A DNA stretch of 64,000 nt, from positions 244,848 through 308,847 of the forward strand of contig JACKEN010000009.1 in the NCBI GenBank assembly GCA_020632995.1, given 5' to 3'. This stretch comes from Deltaproteobacteria bacterium. GTDB lineage: Bacteria; Myxococcota; Kuafuiibacteriia; Kuafuiibacteriales; Kuafuiibacteriaceae. Each line of letters opens with the position of its first letter. Position 1 is the first letter of the stretch. Below are positions 32,597-45,000 of the stretch, in pieces. The notes beneath the pieces were generated by a model that was not told the origin of the DNA, did no database searches, and saw nothing but the letters and a program-made list of their open reading frames with translations. A program made the translations under genes and the position numbers.

Positions 32597-33709
32597 CTAG
32601 TCCCCGTCGTTGTCGCTGAAGGTGAGGGTCACGCTGAGGAGGGCCGAGACGTCCACCGCGAAGCGCAACAGCACCGCGTGCGCAGCCGCGCGCGCCGCCT
32701 CGACCACCTCCGGCTGGGTGAGCACCGCGCGGTCGAGCGGCTCGGAGATCGCGTCCACCGCCGCCACCGCCGTCGTCAACTCGTCCTGCAGGAGCTGGCT
32801 CAGGGGGTGTCCACCGCCGCCACCAGGTCCGCCAGGGCCACCCCGTCGGACCCCGCGCCCCGGGCCACGTAGAGGGCCCGGACCGCCACCAGCCACGCCC
32901 GGATCTCCATCAGCCCATGCGCGCTGTAGAGGGCGAGCGCCGCGTCCGGCTGCGGCACCCCGCCATCCAGCCGGCCCAGGGGCTTGGCCAGGGCCTCCTC
33001 GGCCTGCAGCGTCGCCCCCACGAGGCCGCCGAGCACCGCGGCCAGTGCGGCCTGCTGGCTCGAGAAGCCCCGGGGGTCGGCGCCGGCCCGGGCCAGGGCG
33101 TCCCTGAACCCGCCCGAGTCCGGGCGCCAGGCGGCGTCGAGCCGCCCCGCGCTCTCGGCGAGGTCCTGGGCCAGGGCCACCACGTACTCACAGCGGCGCA
33201 GGTCTTCTTGCAGCCGCAGGAGCACCTCGGCGTCGTCCACGTAGGGATCGAAGAGGTAGCGCTCGAGCACCCCGAAGCCCCGCACCGTCGCGCCGAGCTG
33301 GGCCAGGAGGGCCGGCGTGATGGGCTCGTCGCTGGCCAAGAGCTCCGCCACGGCGTCCAGCCGCAGGGGCGCGAAGTCCATCGCGCGGGCCAGGCGGAGC
33401 TCGTCCACCGGCCCGAAGCCGAAGGCCTGGCTGGCCCGGTACGCCTCCCGGGCCCCGGCCCAGGCGCGTCGAGCCGCGCGCAACTCCGGCTGCGACGGTG
33501 CCGCGCACAGCGCCTCGGCGGCCAGGGCGAGGGACGAGGTGCGGGTGGCGAGGGCCCCGGTGAGGGGGAGGATGCCGTGATCGGCGACGTCCGCGAGCAC
33601 CGCGGCGCGGTCCACCGCTCCCTGGTAGGGGAGGCAGGGACACGTCGCTCCCGCAGGCCGGGCTGCACACCACCACCGCGGCCGCCACGAGTCCAGCGCG
33701 CCGGCTCAC
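32597..33709 (-). CDS. Imelysin-family lipoprotein (second copy in operon)
   Basis: About 370 residues from GTG 33709, whose GTGA overlaps the stop of the di-heme gene. Lipoprotein signal: MSRRAGLVAAAVVVCSPAC. The body is helical (ILPLTGALATRTSSLALAAE, YRASQAFGFGPVDELRLA). The usual imelysin GxHxxE motif is replaced by GFGVLERYLF, as in divergent members. Two frame changes (about 33640 and 32812) cancel out. These proteins bind iron or insert into iron-uptake systems at the outer membrane; the lost His suggests altered metal binding. Confidence 0.78.
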
Positions 33710-35078
33710 AGCGACTCCAGGAAGCGGACGAGCACCGCCCGGTCCGCCGCCCCCGCGGTGCGAAGGCCTCCTTCGCGGACTCCGCCTCGCCCCCGTGCCA
33801 CAGGATGGCCTCCGCGAAGCCGCGCGCCCGGCCGTCGTGCAACAGCTGCAGGTGGCCGCTCACCGTCTCGGTGAGCCCGATGCCCCACAGCGGCGAGGTG
33901 CGCCACTCCCGGCCGTCGGCCGCGAAGGTCGGCCGCCCGTCGCCCAGCTCCGGCCCCAGGTCGTGCAAGAGCAAGTCGGTGTACGGCCACACCACCTGGT
34001 CGGCGAGGGTCTCGTCCACCGCCTCGCTCCCGGTGGTCCACGAGGGCACGTGGCAGGCCGCGCAGCCCAGGTCGTTGAACAGCGCCTCCCCTGCCTGCAC
34101 CTCGGGATCATCCACGTCCCGCGGACCCGGCACCGCGAGGGTGGCGGAGTAGAAAGCCACGTTGTCGAGGATCTGATCCAACAGCTCCGGCTCCCCGCCC
34201 GAGCGGGCCGACATGCAGGCCTCCTGGCTCGGCGTGCAGTCGTGCTCCGGGAAGAGGCTGTTGGTGATGCCGATGTCGCCGCGGAACGCGCCCGCGCTCT
34301 GCTGCCGCACCGAGGGCTGCTCCGCCTTGAGGCCGAAGCGCCCCATCGCAGGCTGCCCTGCCGCGACGTCCCAGACCTGCTGCGCCCGCCCGGAGATGCC
34401 GTCCCCGTCCGCGTCCTCCGGGTCTGCGAGGGCGGCCAGCGCCGCCTCGGGGATCGCCTCGAGCAGCCCCAGCCCCGGCAGCATGGGGGCCACCCGGGCC
34501 GACAGCAGCACGTCCTCGGAGAGCGGGCCGTAGGCCAACCCGCTCAGCTCCAGGCGGGGCTTCCGCAGGCTGTATTGCGTCCCGTCCCCGTAGGTACCCG
34601 GGACCTCGTCGTAGGCCACGGTGATCTCCACCTCGCCCGGCACCCCGGTCACAGCGAGGGGCTGGAGCTGGCCGCCGTAGGTCGGGTCGGGGAGCGGCGC
34701 GCCGTGGGGGTCGGCCCCCGGCACGCTGATCCGCACCAGCATCGAGAGCGCGCCCTCGCCCGCCTCGGGCGGCCGGCCGCGGCCGTCCCTGGCGTGGCAG
34801 GAGTCGCAGGCCCGGGCGTTGAAGACCGGGCCCAGGCCGTCGCGGGTCGCGGTCGAGGACGGCGCGGTGACCCACACGTCCCGGAACAGCGCCCGGCCCC
34901 TGAAGAACTCCCGCTCCGACTCGCGGGAGAGCTGGGGCCCGGCCTGCTCGTAGGCCGCGCTGTGCTCCACGAACACGGTGGTGATCCCACCCGCCCAGAG
35001 TCGTGCAGGTTCGCCTGCGGTCTCACCGCCGCACGCCGCGACGAGCGCGAGGGTGGGCAGGACGCTCGAGGCTCTCAT
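33706..35078 (-). CDS. Di-heme oxidoreductase (DHOR-type c-type cytochrome) lipoprotein
   Basis: About 457 residues with lipoprotein signal MRASSVLPTLALVAAC. Two CxxCH haem sites are present: ACDSCHARDG near residue 101 and LGCAACHVPSW in the C-terminal half. The family is often called thiol oxidoreductase and is a regular partner of imelysins. One missing C near 33768-33772 shifts the frame after SAKEAF; the other frame ends RTAGAADRAVLVRFLESL. It starts 2 bp after the first imelysin gene and overlaps the second. A role in periplasmic iron redox chemistry is inferred from this operon type. Confidence 0.87.
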
Positions 35079-35080
35079 CG

Positions 35081-36283
35081 CTACTCCGGCAGGGCCACGC
35101 TGATGGTGCCCAGGCCCAGCGCAGGCCCGACCTCGGCCATCAGGTCCCCGAGGTCGAACAGGTCGTCCACCGCGGTGGAGATCTGCTGGTACCCCGCGCT
35201 GTCGGGGTCGCTGATCGCCTGGTCGAACGGCGCCTCGATCGCCATCACCGCGCTCATGACCTCGGTCATCTTGGCGGTCACCGACGCCTCGAGCGTCGGA
35301 TCCATCGAGCGCAACAGGGCCTGCACGCTGGGGCCGGACACGCTCCTGTAGGTCCCGAGGTACACGTTCTCGATCCCCTGGGCGTTCATCTGGATGTCGA
35401 CGTGGGTGTTGTCGCTGAAGCAGGAGTGCTCGTCCTCCTGGTCGCGGGTGTCGAGGGCCACGTCCATGCGCTCGCCCGCCAGCTCGCCCTTGGCGAGGAT
35501 CCCCATCGGGGCCACGATCTGCTTGAGGGCCTCGTTGGGATCCTGGGTGAGGAACTCGCGCCGGTAGTTGTCGGCGTCCGGCGCCCACGCCTCGACCAGG
35601 GTGGCGAGGTCGGCCACCAGCAGCTCGGTCACCACCACCAGGTACTCACCCCGGCGATCGCCGTTGGGCGCGGTGGCCTCGGCCCCGGTCAGGAAGTCGG
35701 TGTAGGGCCGATCGCCGGGGCCGTTCGCGCTGGTGTCCTGGCCCCAGAGGATGAACTCGATCGCGTGGTAGCCGGTGGAGATCGCCTTCTCCTCGTTGAA
35801 GCCCTGGCCCATCCCGAGCACGTCGCCCCCGCCGCCCTCGTTGAGGCCGGCAAGGTTGCTTGCGGTCAGCGCGATGCTCGGGTCGTTCACGATCCCGGAG
35901 GTCGACGCGGTGGCCACGTAGTCGATGTAGGCCTCGTCGAGCGGCCACGAGTTGAGCCGCCCCTCCGGGCCGTCCTCGGCGTCGATCGGCCCGCCCGCGA
36001 ACCGGAACGCCTCGGTCTGCCCGTAGGGCACCCGGGCCGCCCGCCACGCGGCCCGCGCTGCGTCCAGGGTGGCCGCGCTCGGGGCCGCCACCAGCGCCTT
36101 CACCGCCACCTCGAGGTCCTCGGCGGCGGCGTGGGTGTCCGTATACAGGGCGTAGACCACCGCCGCGTACTGCTGGGCCACCGACTCCGCGGTGGGGCCG
36201 TCGGTGGTCTCCTCACCCCCACAGGCCGCCCCCATGAGGAGGCAACCGGACAACATCAAGTAGCTTTTCGTGTTGCGAGCCAT
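35081..36283 (-). CDS. Imelysin-family iron-regulated lipoprotein
   Basis: A 400-residue lipoprotein (MARNTKSYLMLSGCLLMGAAC). The imelysin motif GxHxxE is intact in STGYHAIEFILWGQD near residues 169-183. A second landmark, FSDNTHVDIQMNAQGIENVYLG, is also present. Imelysins (IrpA, ICMP type) are surface or periplasmic proteins induced by iron starvation. ATG 36283 is chosen because it gives a good lipobox; an upstream in-frame ATG at 36298 overlaps the Fur box. It is the first gene of the operon. Confidence 0.9.
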   Translation of the reverse strand: MARNTKSYLMLSGCLLMGAACGGEETTDGPTAESVAQQYAAVVYALYTDTHAAAEDLEVAVKALVAAPSAATLDAARAAWRAARVPYGQTEAFRFAGGPIDAEDGPEGRLNSWPLDEAYIDYVATASTSGIVNDPSIALTASNLAGLNEGGGGDVLGMGQGFNEEKAISTGYHAIEFILWGQDTSANGPGDRPYTDFLTGAEATAPNGDRRGEYLVVVTELLVADLATLVEAWAPDADNYRREFLTQDPNEALKQIVAPMGILAKGELAGERMDVALDTRDQEDEHSCFSDNTHVDIQMNAQGIENVYLGTYRSVSGPSVQALLRSMDPTLEASVTAKMTEVMSAVMAIEAPFDQAISDPDSAGYQQISTAVDDLFDLGDLMAEVGPALGLGTISVALPE

Positions 36284-36323
36284 GATTTTGATAATCATTC
36301 GCAAACTCAACACCGTTCGTCAA
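36284..36323 (-). promoter_or_regulatory. Fur-box promoter of the imelysin operon
   Basis: On the minus strand TTGACG (36323-36318) and AATGAT (36299-36294) form a -35/-10 pair with 18 bp between them. GCGAATGATTATCAAAATC (36302-36284) matches most positions of the 19-bp Fur box GATAATGATAATCATTATC and covers the -10 element. Transcription would start about 36287, a few bases before the ATG at 36283, giving a nearly leaderless message. Fe-Fur repression is the expected control. Confidence 0.7.
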
Positions 36324-37177
36324 GTACGATCCGGACGTCGGGGGTCCAGCCCGGCGGCGAGGGGTTGGGGCGGCTCGGTCGACCCCAGGGACGCAGGTCA
36401 GCTTGCGGTCTCGGGGGCGGGGGCGGGGCGTCGGGCGCGGCGAAGTAGCCCAGCTCGGCCAGGAAGCCGTAGGGCTCGGGCCCATCACCGATCCCGATCT
36501 CGACGTCGGGGGCGTGGTGATCCACCGGCCACTGGGCGGTGCGGAACACCACGTCCCAGACGGTGAGCGTGTTCCCGTAGTTGGTCCGGCTCCCGACCGC
36601 GTGGTGGTAGCGGTGGTAGGCCGGGTTGACGATCACCTTGTCGAGCCAGCCCAGGCTGAGGTCGAACGCGGAGTGCTGATAGGTGTTCGCGAGGGAGTAG
36701 AAGAGCAAGTAGACCTGCACCACCGGGGCGGAGAAGCCCAGCAGCACCAGGATCGCGGACATCAGGGTGCCCGAGAGCACCACCTCGAGCGCGTGGGTGT
36801 GGGTCACCAGCCAGACGTCGTAGTTGGACTCGCGGTGGTGCGAGAAGTGGAAAGCGCCACAGCCACGGGTGCACGTGCTTCACGTAGTGGAGGGTCCAGC
36901 CGACGAGCTCCGCCACCAAGAAGCAGGCGATGAGCTCCAGGAGTCGGAGCCCCGACCAGTCGACGAGGCGCGGGAGCACCTTGGGGAGCGCGGCGCCGAT
37001 GTGCTGCACGGTGGAGCCGGCGGTCACCGCGGCCACGAGGAAGGCCCAGTTGCGCCGCGGCCGCGCCCCGTCCGCCGGATCGAAGGCGCCCCGTCGGAAC
37101 CCGGGCGACCGCAGCTCCAGGGCCACCAGCGCCAGGAGGCCGCCGAAGAGGAGGCCGTTGTAGATGAGGGGCGCCAT
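36307..37177 (-). CDS. Sterol desaturase / fatty acid hydroxylase family protein
   Basis: About 290 residues. An N-terminal membrane part (MAPLIYNGLLFGGLLALVAL) precedes the diiron His cluster: HYVKHVHPWLWRFH, then FSHHRESNYD, and YHRYHHAVGSRTNYG. One extra G in the TGGAAAGC stretch at 36849-36850 shifts the frame between WRF and HFSHHRESNY. The family hydroxylates or desaturates sterols, fatty acids or similar lipids at the membrane. It is divergent from the GH3/Rieske gene set. Its 3' end overlaps the promoter of the imelysin operon. Confidence 0.85.
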
Positions 37178-37210
37178 GCCTTCTTGGATGTAGGATGATA
37201 GGCGCGTATG

Positions 37211-37241
37211 CAGGTGATCAATCGACACCTGTCGTAGGTGT
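37211..37241. promoter_or_regulatory. Three-half-site palindromic operator
   Basis: In the divergent region, CAGGTG (37211-37216) pairs with CACCTG (37226-37231). ACACCT (37225-37230) also pairs perfectly with AGGTGT (37236-37241) across a 5-bp spacer. The central half-site is therefore shared by two inverted repeats. This layout suits a dimeric repressor of the TetR or similar type, controlling the desaturase and the GH3/Rieske set. The cognate regulator is not next to it. Confidence 0.4.
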
Positions 37242-37346
37242 GCGGTCACGTGCGCCTGATCACGGGAGCCCGCCAGACCGGGCCTCCACGGTCCACCCAA
37301 CGGCTGATTCCTACAAACCCCCACATCCGAGACCCTGGGAGGCGGC

Positions 37347-38156
37347 GTGTCGACCCTCCTCCCCCAGCCCCCGCCCGCGCGGGGCGGCCGCCTCGTGGGG
37401 CGGGTGGTGCCAGTGCCCGGCCTTCGGGCCGAGGACCGCGACGCCATGTGGCGCGTCTTCACGAAGTACTACGCCGACGTGACCCGGGCGAAGTTCGAGG
37501 CGGACCTGGCCGAGAAGCAGGAGGTGGTGATCCTGCGGGACGCCGCCGACGGGAGCCTCCAGGGCTTCTCGACCATCCAGGTGTATCGGCACGAGGTGCA
37601 CGGGCGGCCCTTCGTGGCGGTGTACTCGGGCGACACGGTGCTCGAGGAGGCGTACTGGGGGCAGACCACCTTGCAGAAGATCTTCGTGGCCTACCTGCTC
37701 CGCACCAAGCTGAAGAACCCGCTGGTGCCGGTGTACTGGTTCCTCATCAGCAAGGGCTACAAGACCTACCTGCTCCTCACCCGGAACATGCCGACCTACT
37801 GGCCGCGGCACGATCGCCCCACCCCGCCGCTCCCGGCCCAGGTGCTGGATCTGCTGGCCCGAGACAAGTTCGGCGACGCGTGGCGGCCCGAGCAGGGTAT
37901 CCTGCACTTCGACGTCTGCCAGGGCCGCCTGAAGCGGGGCGTGGCCCCGATCGAGGCAGGCCTCCTCGCCCACCCCGACATCCGCTTCTTCGTGGAGCGG
38001 AACCCCGGGCACGCCGACGGCGACGAGCTGTGCTGCCTGGGCGAGGTCGACCTCGCCTTCCCCCTCATGTTCCCCCTGAAGCTCCTCAGGAGGTCCGTGG
38101 CCCGGTTCCTCACCCGGGCCCGCCGCCTATGGGCCGACGCCAGCGCCTCCTCCTGA
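37347..38156 (+). CDS. Hypothetical GNAT-like protein
   Basis: A 269-residue cytoplasmic protein starting MSTLLPQPPPARGG. The first half (RAEDRDAMWRVFTKYYADV, GFSTIQVYRHEVHGRPFVAV, YSGDTVLEEAYWG) reads like an acetyltransferase fold, but no clear acetyl-CoA loop is visible. Its 3' end overlaps the start of the GH3-family gene by 28 bp, so the two are probably co-translated. I do not recognise a named family; the context suggests lipid or secondary metabolism. Confidence 0.6.
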   Translation: MSTLLPQPPPARGGRLVGRVVPVPGLRAEDRDAMWRVFTKYYADVTRAKFEADLAEKQEVVILRDAADGSLQGFSTIQVYRHEVHGRPFVAVYSGDTVLEEAYWGQTTLQKIFVAYLLRTKLKNPLVPVYWFLISKGYKTYLLLTRNMPTYWPRHDRPTPPLPAQVLDLLARDKFGDAWRPEQGILHFDVCQGRLKRGVAPIEAGLLAHPDIRFFVERNPGHADGDELCCLGEVDLAFPLMFPLKLLRRSVARFLTRARRLWADASASS

Positions 38157-39726
38157 CCCCGCTCACCGCGGGGTACGCCGCCTCCCTGGCGCCCGGGTGG
38201 CGACGCTACCTGGCCGCGCTCGGCGAGCCGGAGCGGGCGCAAGACACCCTGCTGCAGGCCCTGTTGACCGAGGTGCGCGACTCCGCCCAGGGCCGCGCCC
38301 TGGGGCTCCACCGGAGGTCAGACCTTCCGTGACTTCCAGGACCGCGTCCCCATCCGGACCTTCGAGGACTACCGCCCCGAGATCGAGCGGGTGGCCAGGG
38401 GCGAGCCTTCGGTATTGACGAAGAGCCCGGTGCGCATGCTGGAGCGCTCGAGCGGCTCCACCGGCGGCAACAAGCTGGTCCCCTACACCGACGGGTTGCT
38501 CGCCGGCTTCTCGGCCGCCACCGCCCCCTGGCTGTTCAGCCTCTACGCCGCCCGCCCCGCCCTGTTGGGCACCACCTCGTACTGGTCCCTCTCCCCCGCC
38601 GCTCGGGCGCCCGAGATCACCGAGGGCGGCCTGCGGGTGGGCTTCGAGGACGACACCGAGTACTTCGGCCCGGTGGCCCGCTGGGCCCTGTCGAAGCTGA
38701 TGAGCGTCCCCGGCCAGGTCGCGCGGCTGCCCGACGTGACGGCGTGGCGCCGGGCCACGGTGCGGCACCTGCTGGCCGACGGCGAGCTGGGCCTCATCTC
38801 GGTGTGGAACCCCAGCTTCCTCACCCTCCTCATGGAGGCGATCCGGGCCCAGCTGCAAGGCGTCCTGCCCGAGCTCCCCGCCCCCCGCCGCCGGCAGCTC
38901 CTGCGCGGCCTGGACGCCCACGGTGGGGTCTGTGGCCGGGCCCTGTGGCCCCGGCTCCGGGTGGTCTCGTGCTGGACCGACGGCCACGCGGCCCGGGCAC
39001 TGGCCCCGGTGCAAGCTGACTTTCAGGGGGTGGAGCTCCAGCCGAAGGGCCTGCTGGCGACCGAGGGGGTCCTCTCCTTCCCCTTGAGCCCGGTGGGCGG
39101 CGGCGCCCCGCCCCCCGCCCCGGTGGCGGCGGTCAACAGCCACGTGCTGGAGCTGATCGACCTCGAGCACCCCGGAGGCGCGCCCGGTGCGGATCCACGA
39201 GGCGCAGGTGGGCGGGCGCTACTCTCCTCTGCTGTCAACGCAAGGGGGCCTGCTCCGCTACCACCTCCAGGACGAGGTGGCATGCGTCGGCCACTACGGC
39301 AAGGTGCCTTGCCTTCGCTTCGTAGGGAAGCTGGACCGGAGCTCGGACCTGGTGGGCGAGAAGCTCACCGCGGGGGACGCCGAGCGCGCCCTCGCCGCGG
39401 TGGAGGCGGCGGTGGGGCCCCTCGCCTTCGGCCTCCTGGCCCCCGACGTCGGCGCCGCGCCCCCCGCCTATCGGCTCTTCCTGGAGCCGGGGTCGGGCGC
39501 GGACCTCGAGGCCGCGGCCCGGGCCGCGGAGGCGGCGCTCCAGGGCGGCTACCACTACCGGTACGCCCGGGAGCTCGGCCAGCTCGGCCCGGTTCGGGCG
39601 ACCCGGGTCGAGGGCGGCGCGGCCCGCTTCGAGGCCGCGCTGGTGGCGCGGGGGACGAAGGCGGGAGACATCAAGCCCACCCCCCTGGACAATCGCCTGT
39701 TCTGGTCCGAGGTTCTCGGCGGGTAG
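38129..39726 (+). CDS. GH3 auxin-responsive-promoter family acyl-adenylating enzyme
   Basis: About 532 residues. The adenylation motif RMLERSSGSTGGNKLVPYT lies near residue 100. TSYWSLSPAARAPE and LDNRLFWSEVL are also characteristic of GH3-family (PF03321) proteins. Plant GH3 enzymes conjugate amino acids to acyl acids; bacterial members are poorly characterised but keep the ATP/AMP-binding fold. Extra bases near 38312-38316 and 39180-39185 shift the frame twice; the conserved sequence continues across both. It overlaps the preceding gene and precedes a Rieske oxygenase by 8 bp. Confidence 0.82.
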
Positions 39727-39734
39727 GAGGCACC

Positions 39735-40792
<1,058 letters not shown>

Positions 40793-40793
<1 letters not shown>

Positions 40794-41942
40794 TGAGCGC
40801 CCGAGACGTCATCTACACCGGGCCCCACGTCACGGTGCGCCGCGCCGCCGAGGCCGACAACGCGGCGCTGTGCGAGGTGGTGCGGCGGGTGCACCTGCGG
40901 AGCCAGCTCGACGTCACCCAGGAGCGCGACCCGGACTTCTTTGCCCTCCCCCGCATGCACCTCGGCGAGCACGCGGTGTACCTGGGCGAGAACGCGGAGG
41001 GCTTCGTGGGCGGCTGCGGCTCGGTGATGGTGCGCCCGGGCTGGGTGGATGGCGAGGTCCGCACCGTGGGCTACCTCTCCGACCTGCGCGCGGTGCCCGG
41101 CTTCAAGGGGGCGCGGGCGCTCCCCGCCGCCTACCACCGCGCCCTGGAGCTGGCCCGCGACGAGCAGGGGGCGGAGCTGTTCTACACCGTGATCTTCGAT
41201 GACAACGCGGTTGCGCGGCGCGCCCTGGTCGGGCGCGGCGGGGACAAGCGGCGGGCGGGGCAGCCGGTGTACCGCCCCATGACCCCCTTTCACATGACCT
41301 CGGTGCAATACGCCTTGCCGATGCGGGCGCCCCGCGGCGAGGTGCGGCGGGCGAAGGACGGCGACCGGGACCAGCTGGTGGCGTTCCTGAGCGCTGCAGG
41401 CGAAGCGCCGGGTGATGGGCGACGTGATGGGCCCAGAGCTGTTCCAGCGCCGGCTCGACGCGTGGCCCGACTTCTCGCTCGAGTCCTTCTTCATCGCCCT
41501 CGACGGGGGCGGACGCATCGTGGGCGCCACCGCCCCCTGGAACACCCACCGCTTCAAGCGCACCCGGGTGCTCGGCTACTACGGGCCCATGCTCAGGATG
41601 AAGCGAGCCTTCAACCTGGGCGCGAAGGTCCTCCGCTACCCGCCGCTCCCCGAGCCCGGCGAGTGCCTGGACTTCGCCTTCTTGAGCCACCTCGAGGTGA
41701 AGGACGACGACCCCGCGGTGCTGCGAGACCTGCTGCGCGCCACCTATCGGGCCCTGGCGCAGGACCGCCTGCACTTCATCAGCGCCATGATCCCCCGAGG
41801 CTCGACCCTCGAGGCCGCCTTCAAGGGGTTCGTGGTGAACCGCACCGCCATGACCGTCTACAGCGTGGCCCTCCCCGAGAGCCCGTTCGCGGCCCGGGAC
41901 TTCACCACCCTCCACCCCGGGTTCGAGATGGCGCTGTCCTAG
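40793..41942 (+). CDS. GNAT-family acetyltransferase-like protein
   Basis: About 382 residues from ATG 40793, overlapping the Rieske stop. The N-terminal half, VTVRRAAEADNAALCEVVRR to GYLSDLRAVPGFKGARALPA, fits the GNAT fold. The second half (YYGPMLRMKRAFNLGAKVLR) may be a second, degenerate copy. The frame changes once near 41392-41400; the other frame continues LQAKRRVMGDVMGPELF. It ends the GH3/Rieske set and would add an acyl group to its product if active. Confidence 0.7.
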
Positions 41943-42003
41943 CCGGACCTGTCCCTGGGGTCAGGCGTTGCCGAGGACGCCATCTGCTATCCTGCGGCCG
42001 CCC

Positions 42004-45000
42004 ATGGCGTCACGTCGCGACCTCCCAGATATCGAGACGATCCGGGGCCTCTATGATGCCCACCGGTACCTCGACGCCTACGCCCTGACCCGCGACGCGT
42101 GGCGCGATCGCAGCCTCGCGGCGGAGCTGGACGTCCCCGCGCTCCTCCTGGCAGGACGCCTTGCCCGGCGGCTCGGCTCCGGGCAGTTCAGCGAGGCCCT
42201 GTTCCGCCTCGCCGCGGCTCGAGCCCCGGAGCTGCCCGAAGTGATCTACTACTGCGCGCCCACCCACGGCGTGAAGAGCAGCCTCTACAACCTGCTCGCG
42301 CGGCACGAGGCGCGCCACGACCTGGGCTCGGACGACCCCGAGCTCGACGCGTCGTGGTGCGCCCAGCACGCGCTGTTGCTGGCCGCGGTCCACGACTTCG
42401 AGCGGGCGAGGGCGAGGTTGGCTGACGCGCGTGCGCTGCACGACGGCCCCTGGACCCTCGCGTGCGCCGCCACGGTGGCGCTCGGGGACAAGCAGTGGGC
42501 GGAGGCGCTGACGCTGGCGGAGGAGGCATGGGCCCGCTCCCCGGGGCTCGGTCAGGCCGCGGTGATCATCTCCGGCGCCCTCACCGCTACCGGCCGGGCC
42601 GCGGAGGCGGCAGAGCGGTGGCTGACCTACGCCGAAGATGGCCAGTCCCGGGTGGTGCTGGAGCTCGGAATGCACGAGGCGCTGATGGTGGCCCAACGCG
42701 ATGGCCCCTCGGCCACCGCGCTCGTCGCCCACGCCCGCCAGCTCGCACCGCGGCTCGAGATCCTCGCCCCGCTCGCGGACCGGAGCACCCGATACGTGGC
42801 CGCCCACCTCCAGGCCGAGTTGGCGAAGCACGCCGGAGACCGGCAATCCTTCTTGCACCACACCGAGGCGCTCCCGACCCCGTATCATCGGGCGCTGGTC
42901 TCGAACATCAAGGCCAACCCCGACGGGAGGCGTTGGATCCTCCCCCACACTCCGGTGCGGCAGCGCCACAAGAGCTGTCTGCCGGCCAGCGTGGCGTGCG
43001 CGCTCAGCCACTTCGGGGTCGAACTGAACCAGGAGGCCCTGGCCCAGCAGGTCACGTATGACGGCACGCCGTACTGGCGCGTGGTGGACTGGGCCCACGC
43101 CCAGGGGTTGGTGACTCGGCAGTTCCTCATGGACGGCGACACGGCGCGCGTCGTCCTGCAGGCTGGTCTGCCATTCGTGTTCTCGCTCAACAGCATGAGC
43201 AACGCACATGCCTGCACCGCGCTCGGGCTCGACGAGGCCGCGGGTACGCTCCTCCTACACGATCCCGGCGTCGACTTCATGCGGGAGATGCTCCTGTCGC
43301 GGGTGGACCAGGGCGACGCCCCGGTTGGGCCAGCGGCGCTGATCATCGCCCCGGCCGCGCTCGAGCCGAAGCTCGCGGCGCTCGACCTCACCTCGGAGGA
43401 CGAGGCCCGCGCCATGCAGGCCTTCGTCAAGGCGCTGGACACCGGCGGGACGGACCAGGCCCGAGCGGTCCAGACCGGCCTGGCTGCCAAGGCCCCCGGC
43501 TCGGCCCCCAGCCGCTACCTCGAGGCCTTGGTCGCGTTCCTTGCCGCCAAGCAGGGGCGCGCCATCGAGCTCTTGCAAGGTCTCCTGCAGCAACACCCCC
43601 ACTGCATACCCGTGAAGCGCATGCTGCTCGACGCCATCACCGCCCGCCGTGATCCCGCCGCGCTCCGCGCGTTCCTCGAGGCCGTCCTTAGTGAACGCCA
43701 GCTGCCCGGGCTCGAGGGAAGTCAAGGCTGGCTGCACCCCGAGGCCGGAATCTACACGCGCCTTGCGGACAGCCTCAGGCACTATCGCCCGCAGGTGGGT
43801 CGCGCGGAGACGCTCCTGCAGAAGGCCCTGCTGTGGGCCCCAGAAGATGCCGCGGCGTACCACGTCCTCGCCGACCTCCTCGCGACCACCAGCGGGCCAG
43901 AGGCATCGCTCCTCCCCGCGCGTGTCGCGGCCACGCTGGAGCCCGAGGACGAGCACTACGCCTCCACCTACGCGGAGCTCCTGCGCCGATGCGGGCGTGG
44001 CGAAGAAGCGCTGGCCTGGTTGGAGCGGCGGGTCGAGCGGGCCTCCGAGGCTGGTGGTGGCGCGACCTGGGTGACCCTGGTCTCGGCGCTGGAGCAGCTC
44101 GGCCACCCGGAGCGGGCCCTCACCACGGTCTCCCGGGCGGTGCTCGCCCGACCACAGGACGGTGAGCTGGCCGGGTTCGCCGCCACCGTCTTCGCGCGCT
44201 TCGGTAAGGTCGAGGACGCAGCGCGGGCCCTCGCGAGCTGTGAGGCCCACGGGACTGCGCAATCCCACCTGCAGGCGGCGGCCCGGGTGGCGCACAGCAG
44301 AGGCGACCTGGAGGCCGCACTCGACCTGGCGCGCCGGTGGCTGGTCGAGGACGCCCGCAGCCCCGCCGCCCACGCGCTCGTCGCCGCGCTCACCCAGCAG
44401 CATGTGGGGGCGGACGCCGCCCGCGCCCTCGTGGAGGGTTGGCGAGCGGAGCGCCCGCAGGACCGCGAGCTGGTGGCGCTGGCCGAGTCGCTGTTGGTCA
44501 GGGAGGAGTCCATCGAGGACCAGGAGGCGAGGGTCGCGGCCCGGCTGGCCGAGGATCCGCTCGACGCCTGGGCGTGGCGCGAGCAGGCGTGGCTCCGGCT
44601 CCGGCTGTACGATCAAGCCCCGGCGGCCGAGCGCCCGCGTCGACTCGCCGACGCGGAGGCGGCCATTCGCCAGGCGGTCGAGGCCGACCCCACCGCGGCG
44701 GCGGCCCTCGCGCTGGAGGCGTGCCTCCTCGACCGACAGGGGGACATGCAGGCTGCCCTGCGCCGCTTCGGACGGGCCCTCGCGGCCGACCCGGAGTATC
44801 ACTTCCCGTTGGACGAGATGCACCGGCTGGTCCTGGCGGTCCCCGAGGACCAGCGAGGCGAGCTCGTCGACATCCTCACCGAGGCGTTCTCGGGTATGTC
44901 TCGGGACCCGGTGACCTTCCCCGCCGCCCTCGAGCTCATCGCAGATGCCCTTGGGCCGACCGCGGTGGAGGCGGCGGCCGAGCGCTGGCGGCGCTTCGCG

